NCBI RefSeq assembly: GCF_025725645.1
Contig: NZ_CP107007.1
Coordinates: 3,410,001 to 3,474,000, forward strand
Reading direction: 5' to 3'
DNA: 64,000 nucleotides
Source: Halomonas sp. GD1P12
GTDB lineage: Bacteria; Pseudomonadota; Gammaproteobacteria; Pseudomonadales; Halomonadaceae
Shown: in pieces, positions 44,098 to 53,442 of the stretch
How the letters are laid out: each line of letters begins with the position of its first letter
Numbering within the stretch: position 1 is the first letter of the stretch
Position numbers and translations under genes: made by a program
The notes under the pieces: generated by a model
The model's input: the letters and a program-made list of their open reading frames with translations, nothing else
What the model was told of the DNA's origin: nothing
The model's database searches: none

Positions 44098-44315
44098 TTC
44101 ACATGGTCAACCAGATCGCCGCCAACCTGAGCGGCGGGCGCGATGACGACACCGCGGCCAGCGCCACCTGCCGTCACCTTGAAACCTTCTGGGCGCGGAC
44201 GATGAAAAAGCGCCTGGCTGAGCGCGTGCAGGGTGACGCGACGGGCTTTTCGCCGGTGGCCAGGCAGGCAGCAATGCTGCTCGCCGAGCGGCTAAGCCAG
44301 CGCCAGGCCAGCTGA
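44073..44315 (+). CDS. fdsD: Formate dehydrogenase delta subunit
   Basis: 80 residues from the ATG at 44073, preceded by GGGAG; starts inside the 3' end of fdhD in another frame. MSNNDDNLIHMVNQIAANL and HLETFWARTMKKRL match the small FdsD family found at the end of fds operons. It is needed for proper assembly or cofactor insertion in relatives. Confidence 0.85.
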   Translation: MSNNDDNLIHMVNQIAANLSGGRDDDTAASATCRHLETFWARTMKKRLAERVQGDATGFSPVARQAAMLLAERLSQRQAS

Positions 44316-44577
44316 ATACGAGTGCTATCAAAAAGCCCTAACGTGCGCGTTTGCCCTTTCACAATCGCCGGTTAACCAATCAAGTAGGCTACAAACGGTG
44401 TAAAACGCCTCTTATTAACCTGAGTTAAGGCGATTGAGAGGCGCGAGGTTCACTGTGGGAGCCTTGAGGCCAAAAACGGCCCACCTGGACACGGATGTGC
44501 CGCACCGTTTGGGCTGCTCTGACCATTTAACCGCCTGGCCAGGGCAGCCATTTTATTGCCTGTACGCCGACCTGTTT

Positions 44578-45210
44578 TTACGCGCTAGCGCTTTCGGGCC
44601 GGCGCTCCTCCAGCATCCCCTTGTCCAGAATGAAGCGGATGATCTCCTCGAGCCCGACACCGTCGTAAAGATTGGTGAATACGAAGGGCCGTTCGCCGCG
44701 CATCTTTTTCGAATCCCGCTCCATGACCTCGAGTGAGGCGTGCACCTGCTCGGCGATGTCGATCTTGTTGATGATCAGAAGATCCGATTTGGTGATGCCC
44801 GGGCCGCCCTTGCGCGGAATCTTGTCGCCGGCGGAGACGTCGATCACGTAGAGCGTGAGATCGGAAAGCTCCGGGCTGAAGGTCGCCGAGAGGTTGTCGC
44901 CGCCGGACTCCACCAGCACCAGCTCCAATCCCGGGTGGCGGCTCTGCAGCTCGTCGATCGCCGCCAGGTTCATCGAGGCGTCCTCGCGGATCGCGGTGTG
45001 CGGACAGCCGCCGGTCTCGACCCCGAGGATTCGATCTGCCGCCAGCGCGTCGTGCTTGAGCAGAAAATCCGCGTCTTCACGGGTGTAGATATCGTTGGTC
45101 ACCACGGCGATATCGTAGTGATCGCGCAGCGAAAGGCAGAGCTGCTTGAGTAGTGCGGTCTTGCCGGAGCCTACCGGTCCACCGACTCCTACGCGTAAAC
45201 AGTGTGTCAT
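44578..45210 (-). CDS. ureG: Urease accessory GTPase
   Basis: 210 residues, SIMIBI-class GTPase. P-loop GGPVGSGKT at 9-17, metal-binding CPH motif in [15 protein letters not shown], and [10 protein letters not shown] for guanine recognition. UreG powers nickel insertion into urease with UreD, UreF and UreE. Last gene of the minus-strand urease operon. The 262 bp between it and fdsD hold no gene. Confidence 0.95.
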   Translation of the reverse strand: MTHCLRVGVGGPVGSGKTALLKQLCLSLRDHYDIAVVTNDIYTREDADFLLKHDALAADRILGVETGGCPHTAIREDASMNLAAIDELQSRHPGLELVLVESGGDNLSATFSPELSDLTLYVIDVSAGDKIPRKGGPGITKSDLLIINKIDIAEQVHASLEVMERDSKKMRGERPFVFTNLYDGVGLEEIIRFILDKGMLEERRPESASA

Positions 45211-45246
45211 ATCGTTCTCCTGAATCGGTCAATCAGCTTCTAAACG

Positions 45247-45930
45247 TTAACTTCTAAACAACCGGGAATACTGGGTTTCGTGCAGCGCGCTTGCCAGCGC
45301 CACGCCGGGCAGCACCGGGCCGAGCGCGTCATCATCAAGCGTTAGCGCCTGGTCCACAGCGTATGAAAGCGCAGGACGCAGCCGCTCGATGATGCGCTGG
45401 GCGGCCGTGTGGCCCAGCGGCAGCGCCTTGCACGCCACCGCCAGCTGGTTTTCGAGCCACGCCCAGCCAAAGCCGAGCAGGGCCTGGCGCGGGCTTACGC
45501 TGCGCGTAAAGGCGGTGTAGGCGAAAAGCGTTACGTAACCGGCCTGCTCGGGCAGCAATTTCCCTTCAGGCAGAAGCTCAAGACTGCCCAATAGCCGCTT
45601 GAGGGATGCGCCGAGGCGGCTGTCCTCGGCGACAAGCTCCGCGGTTTCCCGGGTGGCGGCAAGCCACGCGTCCCACTCGGCAACGTCGGCGGCGTCGCCG
45701 CGCTCGAAGGCCTCGAACAGGCGTGCGATCACCGGCAGCTCGCAGCGGGTCAGGCCGTCGTCGAGCACGCCGGACAGCCACTCGGTCAGGCTCTCTTCAT
45801 CGTCCACCCAGCCAAGCTCAAACGCGCTCTCGAGCCCCTGGGAAAAGGCGAAGGCGCCGATCGGCAGCGCCGGGCTGACCAGCTGCAAAAGCCCCAGCAG
45901 CGCCAGATCGTTTTGGGACTCAGTGGCCAT
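45247..45930 (-). CDS. ureF: Urease accessory protein
   Basis: 227 residues from the ATG at 45930, which overlaps the ureE stop; longer readings would run through the ureE His tail in another frame. Motifs LLQLVSPALPIGAFAFSQGLESAFELGWV are typical UreF. UreF bridges UreD-urease and UreG and acts in GTP-gated nickel delivery. The start is not firmly set because several Met codons cluster upstream. Confidence 0.92.
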   Translation of the reverse strand: MATESQNDLALLGLLQLVSPALPIGAFAFSQGLESAFELGWVDDEESLTEWLSGVLDDGLTRCELPVIARLFEAFERGDAADVAEWDAWLAATRETAELVAEDSRLGASLKRLLGSLELLPEGKLLPEQAGYVTLFAYTAFTRSVSPRQALLGFGWAWLENQLAVACKALPLGHTAAQRIIERLRPALSYAVDQALTLDDDALGPVLPGVALASALHETQYSRLFRS

Positions 45931-46489
45931 GGGTGTGGTCATGGCCATGTTCATGCGAATGCTCATGCGAATGTTCGTGAGAGTGTTCATGCGCCGTCTC
46001 CACCTCTTCACTGTCGTGGTGGCCGTGGTCGTGCGCATGCGCGTGGCCCAACTGCTGGTAGGCGCCGGGCTCCGGGTCGAAGGTATCGTTATGGTGCTCG
46101 AGGCGCGCGCCCAGAAGCGTTGCCAGCTCCTCCAGCACGTGATCCGGCGGGAAGCGCACCCAACCGCCCTTCTCGTCTTCGCCCAGCGCCAGCTGCACGT
46201 GGCGGTTGCCCAGGTGATAGGCCAAGCGCGCCAGCGGAAGGCCAGCGGATACGCGCGCGGTGACCACCGGCTCGATGGCAGCGCACACCCGCACCACGGT
46301 GCCGTCCTCGGCTTTCAGCCCCTCGCCGTCACGCAGTACCGGGCCGCGATCGAGAAACAGCCCCAGTGCCTGGCCGGCGTCGCTTTCGGCCTTCAGGCGG
46401 CCACGGATGCGCAGCTCGAAGGGCAGCGTGAGCGTATCGCTGGCGGCGCTCGCTTCCACGGGGCCTAACCGTTCTATCAGTTTCAGCAT
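45920..46489 (-). CDS. ureE: Urease nickel metallochaperone with His-rich tail
   Basis: 189 residues from the ATG at 46489, chosen for AAGAGG upstream; another ATG 18 bp before is possible. N-terminal peptide-binding domain (MLKLIERLGP), C-terminal metal-binding domain with RLAYHLGNRHV and LGARLEHHNDTFDPEPGAY, then about 45 residues rich in histidine ending in tandem EHSH units and DHTHGH. The tail probably buffers several nickel ions. The tail DNA is made of near-identical 12-bp units. Confidence 0.93.
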   Translation of the reverse strand: MLKLIERLGPVEASAASDTLTLPFELRIRGRLKAESDAGQALGLFLDRGPVLRDGEGLKAEDGTVVRVCAAIEPVVTARVSAGLPLARLAYHLGNRHVQLALGEDEKGGWVRFPPDHVLEELATLLGARLEHHNDTFDPEPGAYQQLGHAHAHDHGHHDSEEVETAHEHSHEHSHEHSHEHGHDHTHGH

Positions 46490-46543
46490 GATCGACCTCT
46501 TAGCCATTCAATAAGTGGCGCGCCTTGTCTCGTCCAGCCCCCC

Positions 46544-46802
46544 GTAGGAGCAGCTTCAGCTAGCGACCGACGGTGGCACCTCACCAAGGTAAGGCTAACG
46601 CCTTCCATCGCCGAAGTGTCGGACCACTAATAAATCGGGCTCCTACAATACGTTCGTGCACCGTAGGAGTAGCTTTAGCTAGCGACCTCTTTAAGGGGGC
46701 ACCTCATCAAGGGAAGGCTAGCGCCTTCCATCGCCGGATGAATCCAGCTCCTACAAGGGCGAGCCCGCACCCTGTAGGAGTAGCTCCAGCTAGCGACCGC
46801 TC
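46544..46802. repeat. REP/BIME-like array between ureC and ureE
   Basis: Two full units and a partial third. Each begins GTAGGAG(c/t)AGCT(t/c)(c/t)AGCTAGCGACC (46544, 46663, 46774); the full units contain AAGGCTA(a/g)CGCCTTCCATCGCC and close with the inverse GCTCCTAC (to 46646 and 46753). The third unit runs to the edge of the ureC stop. Unit spacing is 119 and 111 bp. Such palindromic elements can form stable RNA structures within the urease transcript. Confidence 0.85.
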
Positions 46803-48515
46803 CTAGAACAGGTGATACCGCTGCGCCAGCGGCAGCTCCGTGGCGGGCTCGCAGGTCAGAAGCTCGCCGTCGCAGCGTACTTCATAGGTCTGCGGGTCCA
46901 CGGTCAGTTCCGGGCAGGCGTCGTTGAGCTTCATGTCCTTCTTGCGCACCCCGCGCACGTTCTTGCACGCCGACAGCGCGCTTTGCAGCCCCAAGCGCTC
47001 CTTGAGCCCCGCATCGATGGCGGCCTGGCTGACAAAGTTGAGACGGGTCTGGCTCGCCGCGCGGCCAAAGGCGCCGAACATGTGCCGATAGTGCACCGGC
47101 TGGGGCGTCGGGATCGAGGCGTTGGGGTCGCCCATGGGGGCCGCAGCGATCATCCCGCCCTTCAGAATCAGCGAGGGCTTCACGCCAAAAAACGCCGGCT
47201 TCCAGAGCACCAGATCGGCCAGCTTGCCCACCTCGATAGACCCCACGTCGTGACTGATCCCGTGGGTAATCGCCGGATTGATGGTGTACTTGGCGATGTA
47301 GCGCTTGGCGCGCAGGTTGTCGGCGCCCAATGCTTCGTCTTCCGGCAGCAGGCCGCGCTGCACCTTCATCTTGTGCGCGGTCTGCCAGGTACGGCAGACC
47401 ACCTCGCCCACCCGGCCCATGGCCTGGGAGTCCGAGGCGATCATCGAGATCACGCCCAGATCATGCAGGATGTCTTCCGCGGCGATGGTTTCCCGGCGAA
47501 TGCGCGAGTCGGCAAAGGCGACGTCTTCGGGGATATTCGGGTCCAGGTGGTGGCAGACCATCAGCATATCCAGATGCTCGTCGATGGTGTTGACCGTGTA
47601 GGGGCGCGTCGGGTTGGTGGAGGACGGCAGCACGTACTCCAGCGAGCAGGCGGTGATGATGTCCGGCGCGTGGCCGCCGCCCGCCCCTTCGGTGTGGTAG
47701 GTGTGAATGCCGCGCTCCTTGAACGCCGCGAGCGTATCCTCGACGAAGCCCGACTCATTGAGCGTATCGGTGTGAATCGCGATCTGGACATCGTACTTCT
47801 CCGCCACGCTCAGGCAGGTGTCGATGGACGCCGGCGTGGTGCCCCAGTCCTCGTGAAGCTTGAGCCCCATGGCGCCGGCCTCGAGCTGCGCCTCGAGCCC
47901 TTCCGGCAGGCTGGCGTTGCCCTTGCCGAGCAGGCCGATGTTCATGGGCAGATCGTCCACCGCCTGGAGCATCTTGCCGATATGCCAGGCGCCGGGCGTA
48001 CAGGTGGTAGCGTTCGAGCCGGTGGCGGGGCCAGTGCCGCCGCCGAGCATGGTGGTCACGCCGCTCATCAGCGCCTCCTCCACCTGCTGGGGGCAGATGA
48101 AGTGAATGTGGGCGTCGATGCCGCCGGCGGTCAGAATCTTGCCTTCACCGGCGATGATCTCGGTGCCCGGGCCGATGACGATCTCCACCTCCGGCTGGGT
48201 GTCAGGATTGCCCGCCTTGCCAATGGCAGCGATACGCCCGGCTTGCAGGCCGACATCCGCCTTGACGATGCCCCACCAGTCGAGAATCAGCGCGTTGGTG
48301 ATGACGGTATCCATCACCGCGGAATCGACGCGCTGGCTCTGGCCCTGGCCATCGCGGATCACCTTGCCGCCACCGAACTTCACCTCGTCGCCGTAGTGGG
48401 TGGCGTCACGCTCGACTTCGATCCAGAGCTCGGTGTCGCCCAGGCGCACGCGGTCGCCTACCGTGGGGCCGTACATGTCGGCGTAAGCCTGACGGCTGAT
48501 TCTGTTCGTGGTCAT
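46803..48515 (-). CDS. ureC: Urease alpha subunit
   Basis: 570 residues, catalytic subunit hydrolysing urea to ammonia and carbamate at a binuclear nickel centre. Nickel ligands His136/His138 (GIDAHIHF), carbamylated Lys219 ([12 protein letters not shown]), His248, His274 and Asp362; the mobile flap has Cys321-His322 (MVCHHLDP). All match Klebsiella urease positions plus two. Overlaps ureB by four bases. Separated from ureE by a REP-like array. Confidence 0.97.
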   Translation of the reverse strand: MTTNRISRQAYADMYGPTVGDRVRLGDTELWIEVERDATHYGDEVKFGGGKVIRDGQGQSQRVDSAVMDTVITNALILDWWGIVKADVGLQAGRIAAIGKAGNPDTQPEVEIVIGPGTEIIAGEGKILTAGGIDAHIHFICPQQVEEALMSGVTTMLGGGTGPATGSNATTCTPGAWHIGKMLQAVDDLPMNIGLLGKGNASLPEGLEAQLEAGAMGLKLHEDWGTTPASIDTCLSVAEKYDVQIAIHTDTLNESGFVEDTLAAFKERGIHTYHTEGAGGGHAPDIITACSLEYVLPSSTNPTRPYTVNTIDEHLDMLMVCHHLDPNIPEDVAFADSRIRRETIAAEDILHDLGVISMIASDSQAMGRVGEVVCRTWQTAHKMKVQRGLLPEDEALGADNLRAKRYIAKYTINPAITHGISHDVGSIEVGKLADLVLWKPAFFGVKPSLILKGGMIAAAPMGDPNASIPTPQPVHYRHMFGAFGRAASQTRLNFVSQAAIDAGLKERLGLQSALSACKNVRGVRKKDMKLNDACPELTVDPQTYEVRCDGELLTCEPATELPLAQRYHLF

Positions 48516-48832
48516 TGCGTGTCTCCTTCCAGCGCACCCATGACATCGCCACGGAAACCGTAGATCTCGCGCTTGCCGACGAACGGAATTAGCGTGACCT
48601 CGCGGCTCTGACCCGGCTCGAAGCGGATCGCGGTGCCAGCGGCCACGTCGAGCCGGTAGCCACGGGTTTTGGCGCGGTCGAACTCAAGCGCCGGATTGGC
48701 CTCGGCAAAGTGGTAGTGAGAGCCGAGCTGGATGGGCCGGTCGCCGGTGTTGGCGACCTCCACGGTGATGCGCTCGCGGCCGGCGCACAGCTCGATCTCA
48801 CCCTCTTTTAACTGATACTCACCAGGAATCAT
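48512..48832 (-). CDS. ureB: Urease beta subunit
   Basis: 106 residues from the ATG at 48832 (GGAGG five bases upstream). Begins [20 protein letters not shown] and contains the [15 protein letters not shown] motif of UreB. Small structural subunit of the trimeric urease. Separate from ureA, as usual in proteobacteria. Confidence 0.95.
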   Translation of the reverse strand: MIPGEYQLKEGEIELCAGRERITVEVANTGDRPIQLGSHYHFAEANPALEFDRAKTRGYRLDVAAGTAIRFEPGQSREVTLIPFVGKREIYGFRGDVMGALEGDTQ

Positions 48833-48855
48833 GGCTGCCTCCAAGGGGTGTAACG

Positions 48856-49158
48856 CTAGTTGATCGGCGTATGAACGGTCACGAGTTTCGTGCCATCGGG
48901 AAACGTTGCCTCGACCTGCACCTCGTCGACCATCTCGGCCACGCCCTCCATGACGTCATCGCGGGTTAATATCTCGCGGCCGAAGCTCATCAGCTCGGCC
49001 ACGGTTTTGCCGTCGCGGGCGCCTTCGATGATCTCGAAACTGATCAGCGCCACGGCTTCCGGGTAGTTGAGCTTCAAACCGCGCGCCTTTCTACGCTCGG
49101 CTAGCTGCGCGGCGGAGAACAGCAGCAGCTTGTCCTTGTCTCTCGGGGTCAGTTCCAT
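48856..49158 (-). CDS. ureA: Urease gamma subunit
   Basis: 100 residues, full UreA length. [27 protein letters not shown] and [22 protein letters not shown] match the family end to end, through [18 protein letters not shown]. Structural subunit contacting UreC. Confidence 0.96.
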   Translation of the reverse strand: MELTPRDKDKLLLFSAAQLAERRKARGLKLNYPEAVALISFEIIEGARDGKTVAELMSFGREILTRDDVMEGVAEMVDEVQVEATFPDGTKLVTVHTPIN

Positions 49159-49188
49159 GCGGCGTTATCCTCTCAAAAAGATGAAGCG

Positions 49189-50103
49189 TCAGGTCAGCCA
49201 GATGCGCGGCGTGTGGGCCTCGCGGTCGATCAAGCGCGGGCGCAGAAGCTGCCAGGCCCGCTCGCAAAGCGCCCAGGCATCCACCCGCGAGCCGCCCAGG
49301 TAGCGCAAAAGCAGCACGCCATGGCGAAGAGTCACTGCCCAGTTCGGCTCGGCCGCAAGCGTCTCGCGCAGCACCTCGATGGCGGCGGGGCCGTCCTCGA
49401 GTCCTATCGCCCAAAGGGTGGCCTGCACCGTGGCGCCGCCCTGGCCCCAACGGCCGACGAAACGCGGGTGCAGCGGGTCCAGCGGCTGGCGCTCGAGCCA
49501 CAGGGGCTTGCCATCCAGCGTCAGGCGAAAGTGCTGCTCGATGCGCCCGGACACGAACGGAAGCTGACTTGCCGGGCGGCCCAGCGCCATCACCTCCCAG
49601 CCCAGGCATTTGGCACTACCGTGAAGGGCGATATGGGTGCGCTGCTCGCCTTTCGAGCCATCGAAGGCGATGGTTTCCTGGGGGAGCCACTCGAGCACCG
49701 CGCCATCCTCCACGGTAAGCGCAGTGCGCTGGGTCCAGGCCACGCCCTGGCTGTCTGCCTTGTAGAGCTTGTTGGCGGCGGGGGTGGTCAAAAGCGCGTG
49801 GGCGCCCTTTTCCACCTGTGCCTCGATGCTCAGCGCATCGCCGCTGACCAAACCACCAGGCGGGTGCAGCACGTAGATATGGCAGGCCTCACCGCGGCCT
49901 TCCGGGTAGAACGGGCGCTGTACGCGAAGCGGGCCCTGATGGCGCGCCTGAGTCATGCGCGTGGCGCCGTCGCGCTGGGCAAAACGCAGCGCAAGCGACG
50001 CCGCCCAGCGGCGCTGGTCGTCGAAACGGTGGCCGGAGGGGGTGTATGATGCGTTGCTATCGCATGCCGTCATCAGACGGTCGCTCTTGATCGATTGATT
50101 CAT
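49189..50103 (-). CDS. ureD: Urease accessory protein
   Basis: 304 residues from the ATG at 50103 (CAGGGA upstream). Motifs LHPPGGLVSGDALSI, LLTTPAANKLYKAD and LEWLPQETIAFDG are diagnostic of UreD, which binds apo-urease and routes nickel. First gene of ureDABC-EFG. A sigma-54-type element at 50117-50132 would put transcription start almost at this ATG, so translation may begin downstream at the Met codon at 50073. Confidence 0.92.
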   Translation of the reverse strand: MNQSIKSDRLMTACDSNASYTPSGHRFDDQRRWAASLALRFAQRDGATRMTQARHQGPLRVQRPFYPEGRGEACHIYVLHPPGGLVSGDALSIEAQVEKGAHALLTTPAANKLYKADSQGVAWTQRTALTVEDGAVLEWLPQETIAFDGSKGEQRTHIALHGSAKCLGWEVMALGRPASQLPFVSGRIEQHFRLTLDGKPLWLERQPLDPLHPRFVGRWGQGGATVQATLWAIGLEDGPAAIEVLRETLAAEPNWAVTLRHGVLLLRYLGGSRVDAWALCERAWQLLRPRLIDREAHTPRIWLT

Positions 50104-50116
50104 ATTCCCTGACCAA

Positions 50117-50132
50117 TGCAATTAATGCGCCA
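50117..50132 (-). promoter_or_regulatory. Sigma-54-type -24/-12 element upstream of ureD
   Basis: Minus strand TGGCGCATTAATTGCA: GG and GC separated by exactly ten bases, close to TGGCACGnnnnTTGCW. It matches the element ahead of urtA at 13 of 16 positions, with differences only in the spacer. Predicted start of transcription is near 50106, very close to the annotated ureD ATG. Confidence 0.6.
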
Positions 50133-50196
50133 AAATGGTGAAAGGATGCCAAGCGGCCCTTTGCCGGGGCAGAGCAACTCATCGTGACCAACGTCA

Positions 50197-50203
50197 TGCA
50201 CCA
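50197..50203 (-). promoter_or_regulatory. Possible NtrC half-site upstream of ureD
   Basis: TGCACCA, the NtrC half-site sequence, lies about 90 bp upstream of the predicted sigma-54 transcription start. The second half of the dyad is poorly conserved, so binding is uncertain. Confidence 0.35.
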
Positions 50204-50389
50204 GAATTGAACATTCTGACTGAAAAGGCACCATAAAAGCGCAAGCCGTGTAATAACGGGACCGAGCCCGGGACAAAAGGCCACATCGCGAACCTCTTAA
50301 CGGGTCACGTTTTACGCTACCATGGCACGATCAATCGGGCCGCCTGCCCCTCAAGGCCCGCTATCGACGTTTTGCCAAGGGTCGTCATC

Positions 50390-50806
50390 TTGCCACTTCA
50401 GCGCTTTACCCATCGTCGTTGGTACCGCGTTGCGCTTCACGCGGCGCTCACGGCCATGCTGTTGCTGCTGATCGGCCCGCTGATTTCGCAGTCCCAGGCC
50501 GGTCATCACGAGGCGCATCGACACGCCGCCTCCGGCGCGCACCACGACCACCCATCCTCGGCGCACCGCTCTCACGCCGCCCCAGAAACGTCGCCTGAGC
50601 CGTCGATCGAGCCCATCTTCACCTGGTTTCACGAGTGCGGCTACTGCTCCCTGTGGCAGCAGTTTCCCTCGGCTCATGCGTTTTTGCCCGCCATTGCGCG
50701 GCAGGCATTCGTTCACCACGCCCCGCGGCCAAAGTCGCCGCATCAGGGGTTCGCGTCCTTCGACAACTACCTGCATGCGCCTGTCCGCGCCCCGCCGCTC
50801 GCCTGA
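50390..50806 (+). CDS. Small His-rich membrane-anchored protein (DUF2946-like)
   Basis: About 138 residues from a TTG at 50390 with AAGGG upstream; a TTG at 50372 is the alternative. One hydrophobic segment (ALHAALTAMLLLLIGPLI), then a His-rich stretch (GHHEAHRHAASGAHHDHP) and HECGYCSLWQQFP, the Cys-x2-Cys typical of DUF2946 proteins. These small proteins are often coded beside metal or siderophore uptake genes. The next gene is a PepSY-TM protein, so a role in periplasmic metal binding is plausible. Start uncertain. Confidence 0.65.
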   Translation: MPLQRFTHRRWYRVALHAALTAMLLLLIGPLISQSQAGHHEAHRHAASGAHHDHPSSAHRSHAAPETSPEPSIEPIFTWFHECGYCSLWQQFPSAHAFLPAIARQAFVHHAPRPKSPHQGFASFDNYLHAPVRAPPLA

Positions 50807-50921
50807 CGACACCCATCAGTTTGTATGACCCGATTCTGACGACCTGACGGCCGCCCCTGGCCGCCGGGTGCGTGTCGCTATCACTCGGGCGCCCCTTCGA
50901 GCGGGCGCTGCAGGAGCCGTA

Positions 50922-52298
50922 ATGACTGCTCATGTCGACCCCCGATCGGCGGCGAAGACGCCGTTCGATCTCTACCGCGCCATCTGGCGCTGGCACTTCT
51001 ACGCGGGCCTTCTGGTGCTGCCCTTTCTGATCACCCTCTCGATCACCGGGGCGCTGTATCTCTTCAAGGACGAGATCGATGCCATCGTCCACGCCGACGT
51101 CAAACGCGTCGCGGTGCAGCAAAGCGTAGAAACGCCCGCCGCTCAGGTGAGCGCCGCCCTCGACGCGCATCCGGGAACGGCGCTCAAGTACACGGCCCCG
51201 GCCACGCCGGAGAGCTCGGCGGAAGTCACCGTGCGCACGACCAACGACGAGCGCCTGGCGGTGTATGTGAACCCTTACACCGGGCGCGTGCTCGGCGCAC
51301 TGGACGATCGCGGAACGATCATGTGGACGGTGCGAAAGTTGCACAGCTTCAAGCTCTTCGGCGCCACGCCGCGCAAGCTGATCGAGATCACCGGCGGCTT
51401 CGCGATTTTGCTGGTGCTCACCGGCGTGTATCTGTGGTGGCCACGCACCAACGCCAGGGGCGGTGTGGTCAGCGTACGCGGCGCGCCGCAAAAGCGTGTC
51501 TTCTGGCGCGACCTGCACGCGGTGACGGGGCTGTTCGTCGGCGCCTTCATCCTGTTTCTGGCGATCACCGGCATGCCCTGGTCCGGCGTGTGGGGCGCTC
51601 AGGTGAACCAGTGGGCCAACGGCAACAACTTCGGCTACCCCGCCGGGGTTCGAACCGAGGTGCCAATGTCCAGCACGCAACTGAGCGAGCAGGCGCCGAC
51701 GAGCTGGTCGCTGGAGCAGGCGCAAGTGCCCGAATCGACCGAATCGACCGAGTCGACGGGCCAGGCGGATATCGGCCTGAACGAGGCCGTGGCCACCTTC
51801 GAGCGCCTTGGGTTGCACTCGGGCTTTGCGGTCAGCCTGCCCACTACCCCGACCGGCGTCTACTCCGGCTCGGTCTACCCGGACGAGGTGAGCCAGCAGC
51901 GGGTGGTGCATCTGGACCGCTACAGCGGCGAGCCGCTCGTGGACATGCGCTACGCCGATTACGGCCCGCTCGGGCGGTGGCTGGAGTTCGGCATCAACGT
52001 GCACATGGGTCAGCAGTTCGGGCGAGCGAATCAGCTGCTCTTTCTGGCGGTGTGCGTGGCGATCATCCTGCTGTGCGTCAGCGCCGGCGTCATGTGGTGG
52101 AAGCGTCGCCCGAAAGGCGGGCTGGGCGTGCCGCCGCTGCCGCGGGACAAACGCGCGTTTCGCGGCATTCTGGCGATTCTCGTCGGCGGCGGGGTGCTCT
52201 TTCCGCTGACCGGCGCGGCGATTCTCATCATGCTGCTCATCGATGGGTTTGTGGTGCGTCCTTTGCAGCAGCGCCGCCTCGCCGCACGCGGCGCTTGA
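50922..52298 (+). CDS. PepSY-associated transmembrane protein (PiuB type)
   Basis: 458 residues from the ATG at 50922 (CAGGAG upstream). Four long membrane segments (WHFYAGLLVLPFLITLSITGALYLF, ITGGFAILLVLTGVYLWW, LHAVTGLFVGAFILFLAITG, LLFLAVCVAIILLCVSAGVMWW) with conserved His and Trp, and periplasmic PepSY segments. Members are linked to iron-siderophore reduction at the inner membrane. An EST tripeptide is repeated near residue 270, coded by three 9-bp units. It follows the DUF2946-like gene. Confidence 0.85.
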   Translation: MTAHVDPRSAAKTPFDLYRAIWRWHFYAGLLVLPFLITLSITGALYLFKDEIDAIVHADVKRVAVQQSVETPAAQVSAALDAHPGTALKYTAPATPESSAEVTVRTTNDERLAVYVNPYTGRVLGALDDRGTIMWTVRKLHSFKLFGATPRKLIEITGGFAILLVLTGVYLWWPRTNARGGVVSVRGAPQKRVFWRDLHAVTGLFVGAFILFLAITGMPWSGVWGAQVNQWANGNNFGYPAGVRTEVPMSSTQLSEQAPTSWSLEQAQVPESTESTESTGQADIGLNEAVATFERLGLHSGFAVSLPTTPTGVYSGSVYPDEVSQQRVVHLDRYSGEPLVDMRYADYGPLGRWLEFGINVHMGQQFGRANQLLFLAVCVAIILLCVSAGVMWWKRRPKGGLGVPPLPRDKRAFRGILAILVGGGVLFPLTGAAILIMLLIDGFVVRPLQQRRLAARGA

Positions 52299-52454
52299 TC
52301 CTTTTCCCCGGCCCTTTTCCCGGGGGCCGGGGCACGTCTTCTCGCCCTTGCATCGCTTGACAGGCAGCGCCGCTGGCAGGAAACTTAGCAAAGGCTATAC
52401 TTCTTACCAGACGCAAAAAAAACGCCCGCTTTTCGATCACCGCGAGGATCCATC

Positions 52455-53423
52455 ATGGCCGTACAACGTCTCGTTGCCGCTATGGCGCTACTGCCGCTGA
52501 GCTCGCTGTCGCTGGCCGACGAGCCGCCGTTGAACGTGGTGGCGACCATCGGCATGATTGCCGATGTGGCCCAGAACGTGGGCGGCGAGTGCGTCAGCGT
52601 CGAGGCGATGATGGGCCCAGGCGTCGACCCGCATCTCTACCAGGCCAGCGCCAACGATGTGGCCATGCTGCGCGGCGCCGAGCAAATTCTCTACTCGGGT
52701 TATGCGCTGGAGGGCCAGCTTGGCTCGGTGCTGGAGAACTTTGCCACACGCACGCCGACGCTTGCCGTCGCCCCCGCGTCGATCGAGGAGGATGCGCTGA
52801 TCACGTCCCAGGGCGCCTACGGGGTCGACCCGCACCTGTGGATGGATGTCTCGCTCTGGGCGAACATCGTCCCGACCTTGAGCGACACCCTGATCGAGGC
52901 GCGCCCGGCGTGTGCCGCAACCATCGAGGCCAACACCGAGCGCTACGAAACCGAGCTTCTCGCGCTGCACGAGTGGGTCAAGGAGAGCATCGCTTCCATT
53001 GCCGAGGAGCAGCGCGTACTGGTCACCGCCCACGACGCTTTCAGCTATTTTGGCCGCGCCTACGATATCGACGTCGAGGGCATCCAGGGCATCAGTACCG
53101 AAACCGAAACCGGCATTGCCGATATCCGCAACATGGCCAATAGTGTGGTAGAGCGCAACGTGCCGGCGGTATTCGTCGAAAGCACCATCAACCCGCGCAC
53201 CATTCAGGCGGTGATCGACGCGGCGCGCCAAAAAGGTCATGAGGTCGTGGTCGGCGGCGAGCTCTACTCCGACGCCATGGGCGACGACGGCACCGTCGAC
53301 GGCACCTACATGGGCATGATCTACCGCAATACCGAACACATCGTCGAGGCGCTGGGCGGCTCCCTCGCCCCCCTGCCACAAGCGCTCGAGGGCTGGGCAA
53401 GCGAATGGCAGCTCGACACCTGA
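52455..53423 (+). CDS. Metal ABC transporter binding protein, TroA/ZnuA type
   Basis: 322 residues with a short signal peptide (VAAMALLPLSSLSLAD). Cluster A-I fold; metal ligands His60 (GVDPHLYQ), His127 (VDPHLWMD), His193 (TAHDAFSYFG) and Asp273 (GELYSDAMG), a three-His one-Asp set as in TroA. That set is used for Zn2+ or Mn2+; the long His loop of ZnuA is absent, which leans to Mn2+/Fe2+. First gene of an operon with one ATPase and two permeases, in troABCD order. Confidence 0.88.
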   Translation: MAVQRLVAAMALLPLSSLSLADEPPLNVVATIGMIADVAQNVGGECVSVEAMMGPGVDPHLYQASANDVAMLRGAEQILYSGYALEGQLGSVLENFATRTPTLAVAPASIEEDALITSQGAYGVDPHLWMDVSLWANIVPTLSDTLIEARPACAATIEANTERYETELLALHEWVKESIASIAEEQRVLVTAHDAFSYFGRAYDIDVEGIQGISTETETGIADIRNMANSVVERNVPAVFVESTINPRTIQAVIDAARQKGHEVVVGGELYSDAMGDDGTVDGTYMGMIYRNTEHIVEALGGSLAPLPQALEGWASEWQLDT

Positions 53424-53442
53424 CGATCAAAGGCACTGTTTG

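Noticed and set aside
46812..48563. 583-codon plus-strand reading frame opposite ureC
   Set aside because: Antisense shadow in high-GC DNA; the minus strand encodes UreC with all catalytic residues, and the plus reading has no family motif.
50619..52391. 590-codon minus-strand frame opposite the PepSY-TM gene
   Set aside because: Runs through two clear plus-strand genes; composition (Arg/His/Gln-rich) is typical of antisense frames.
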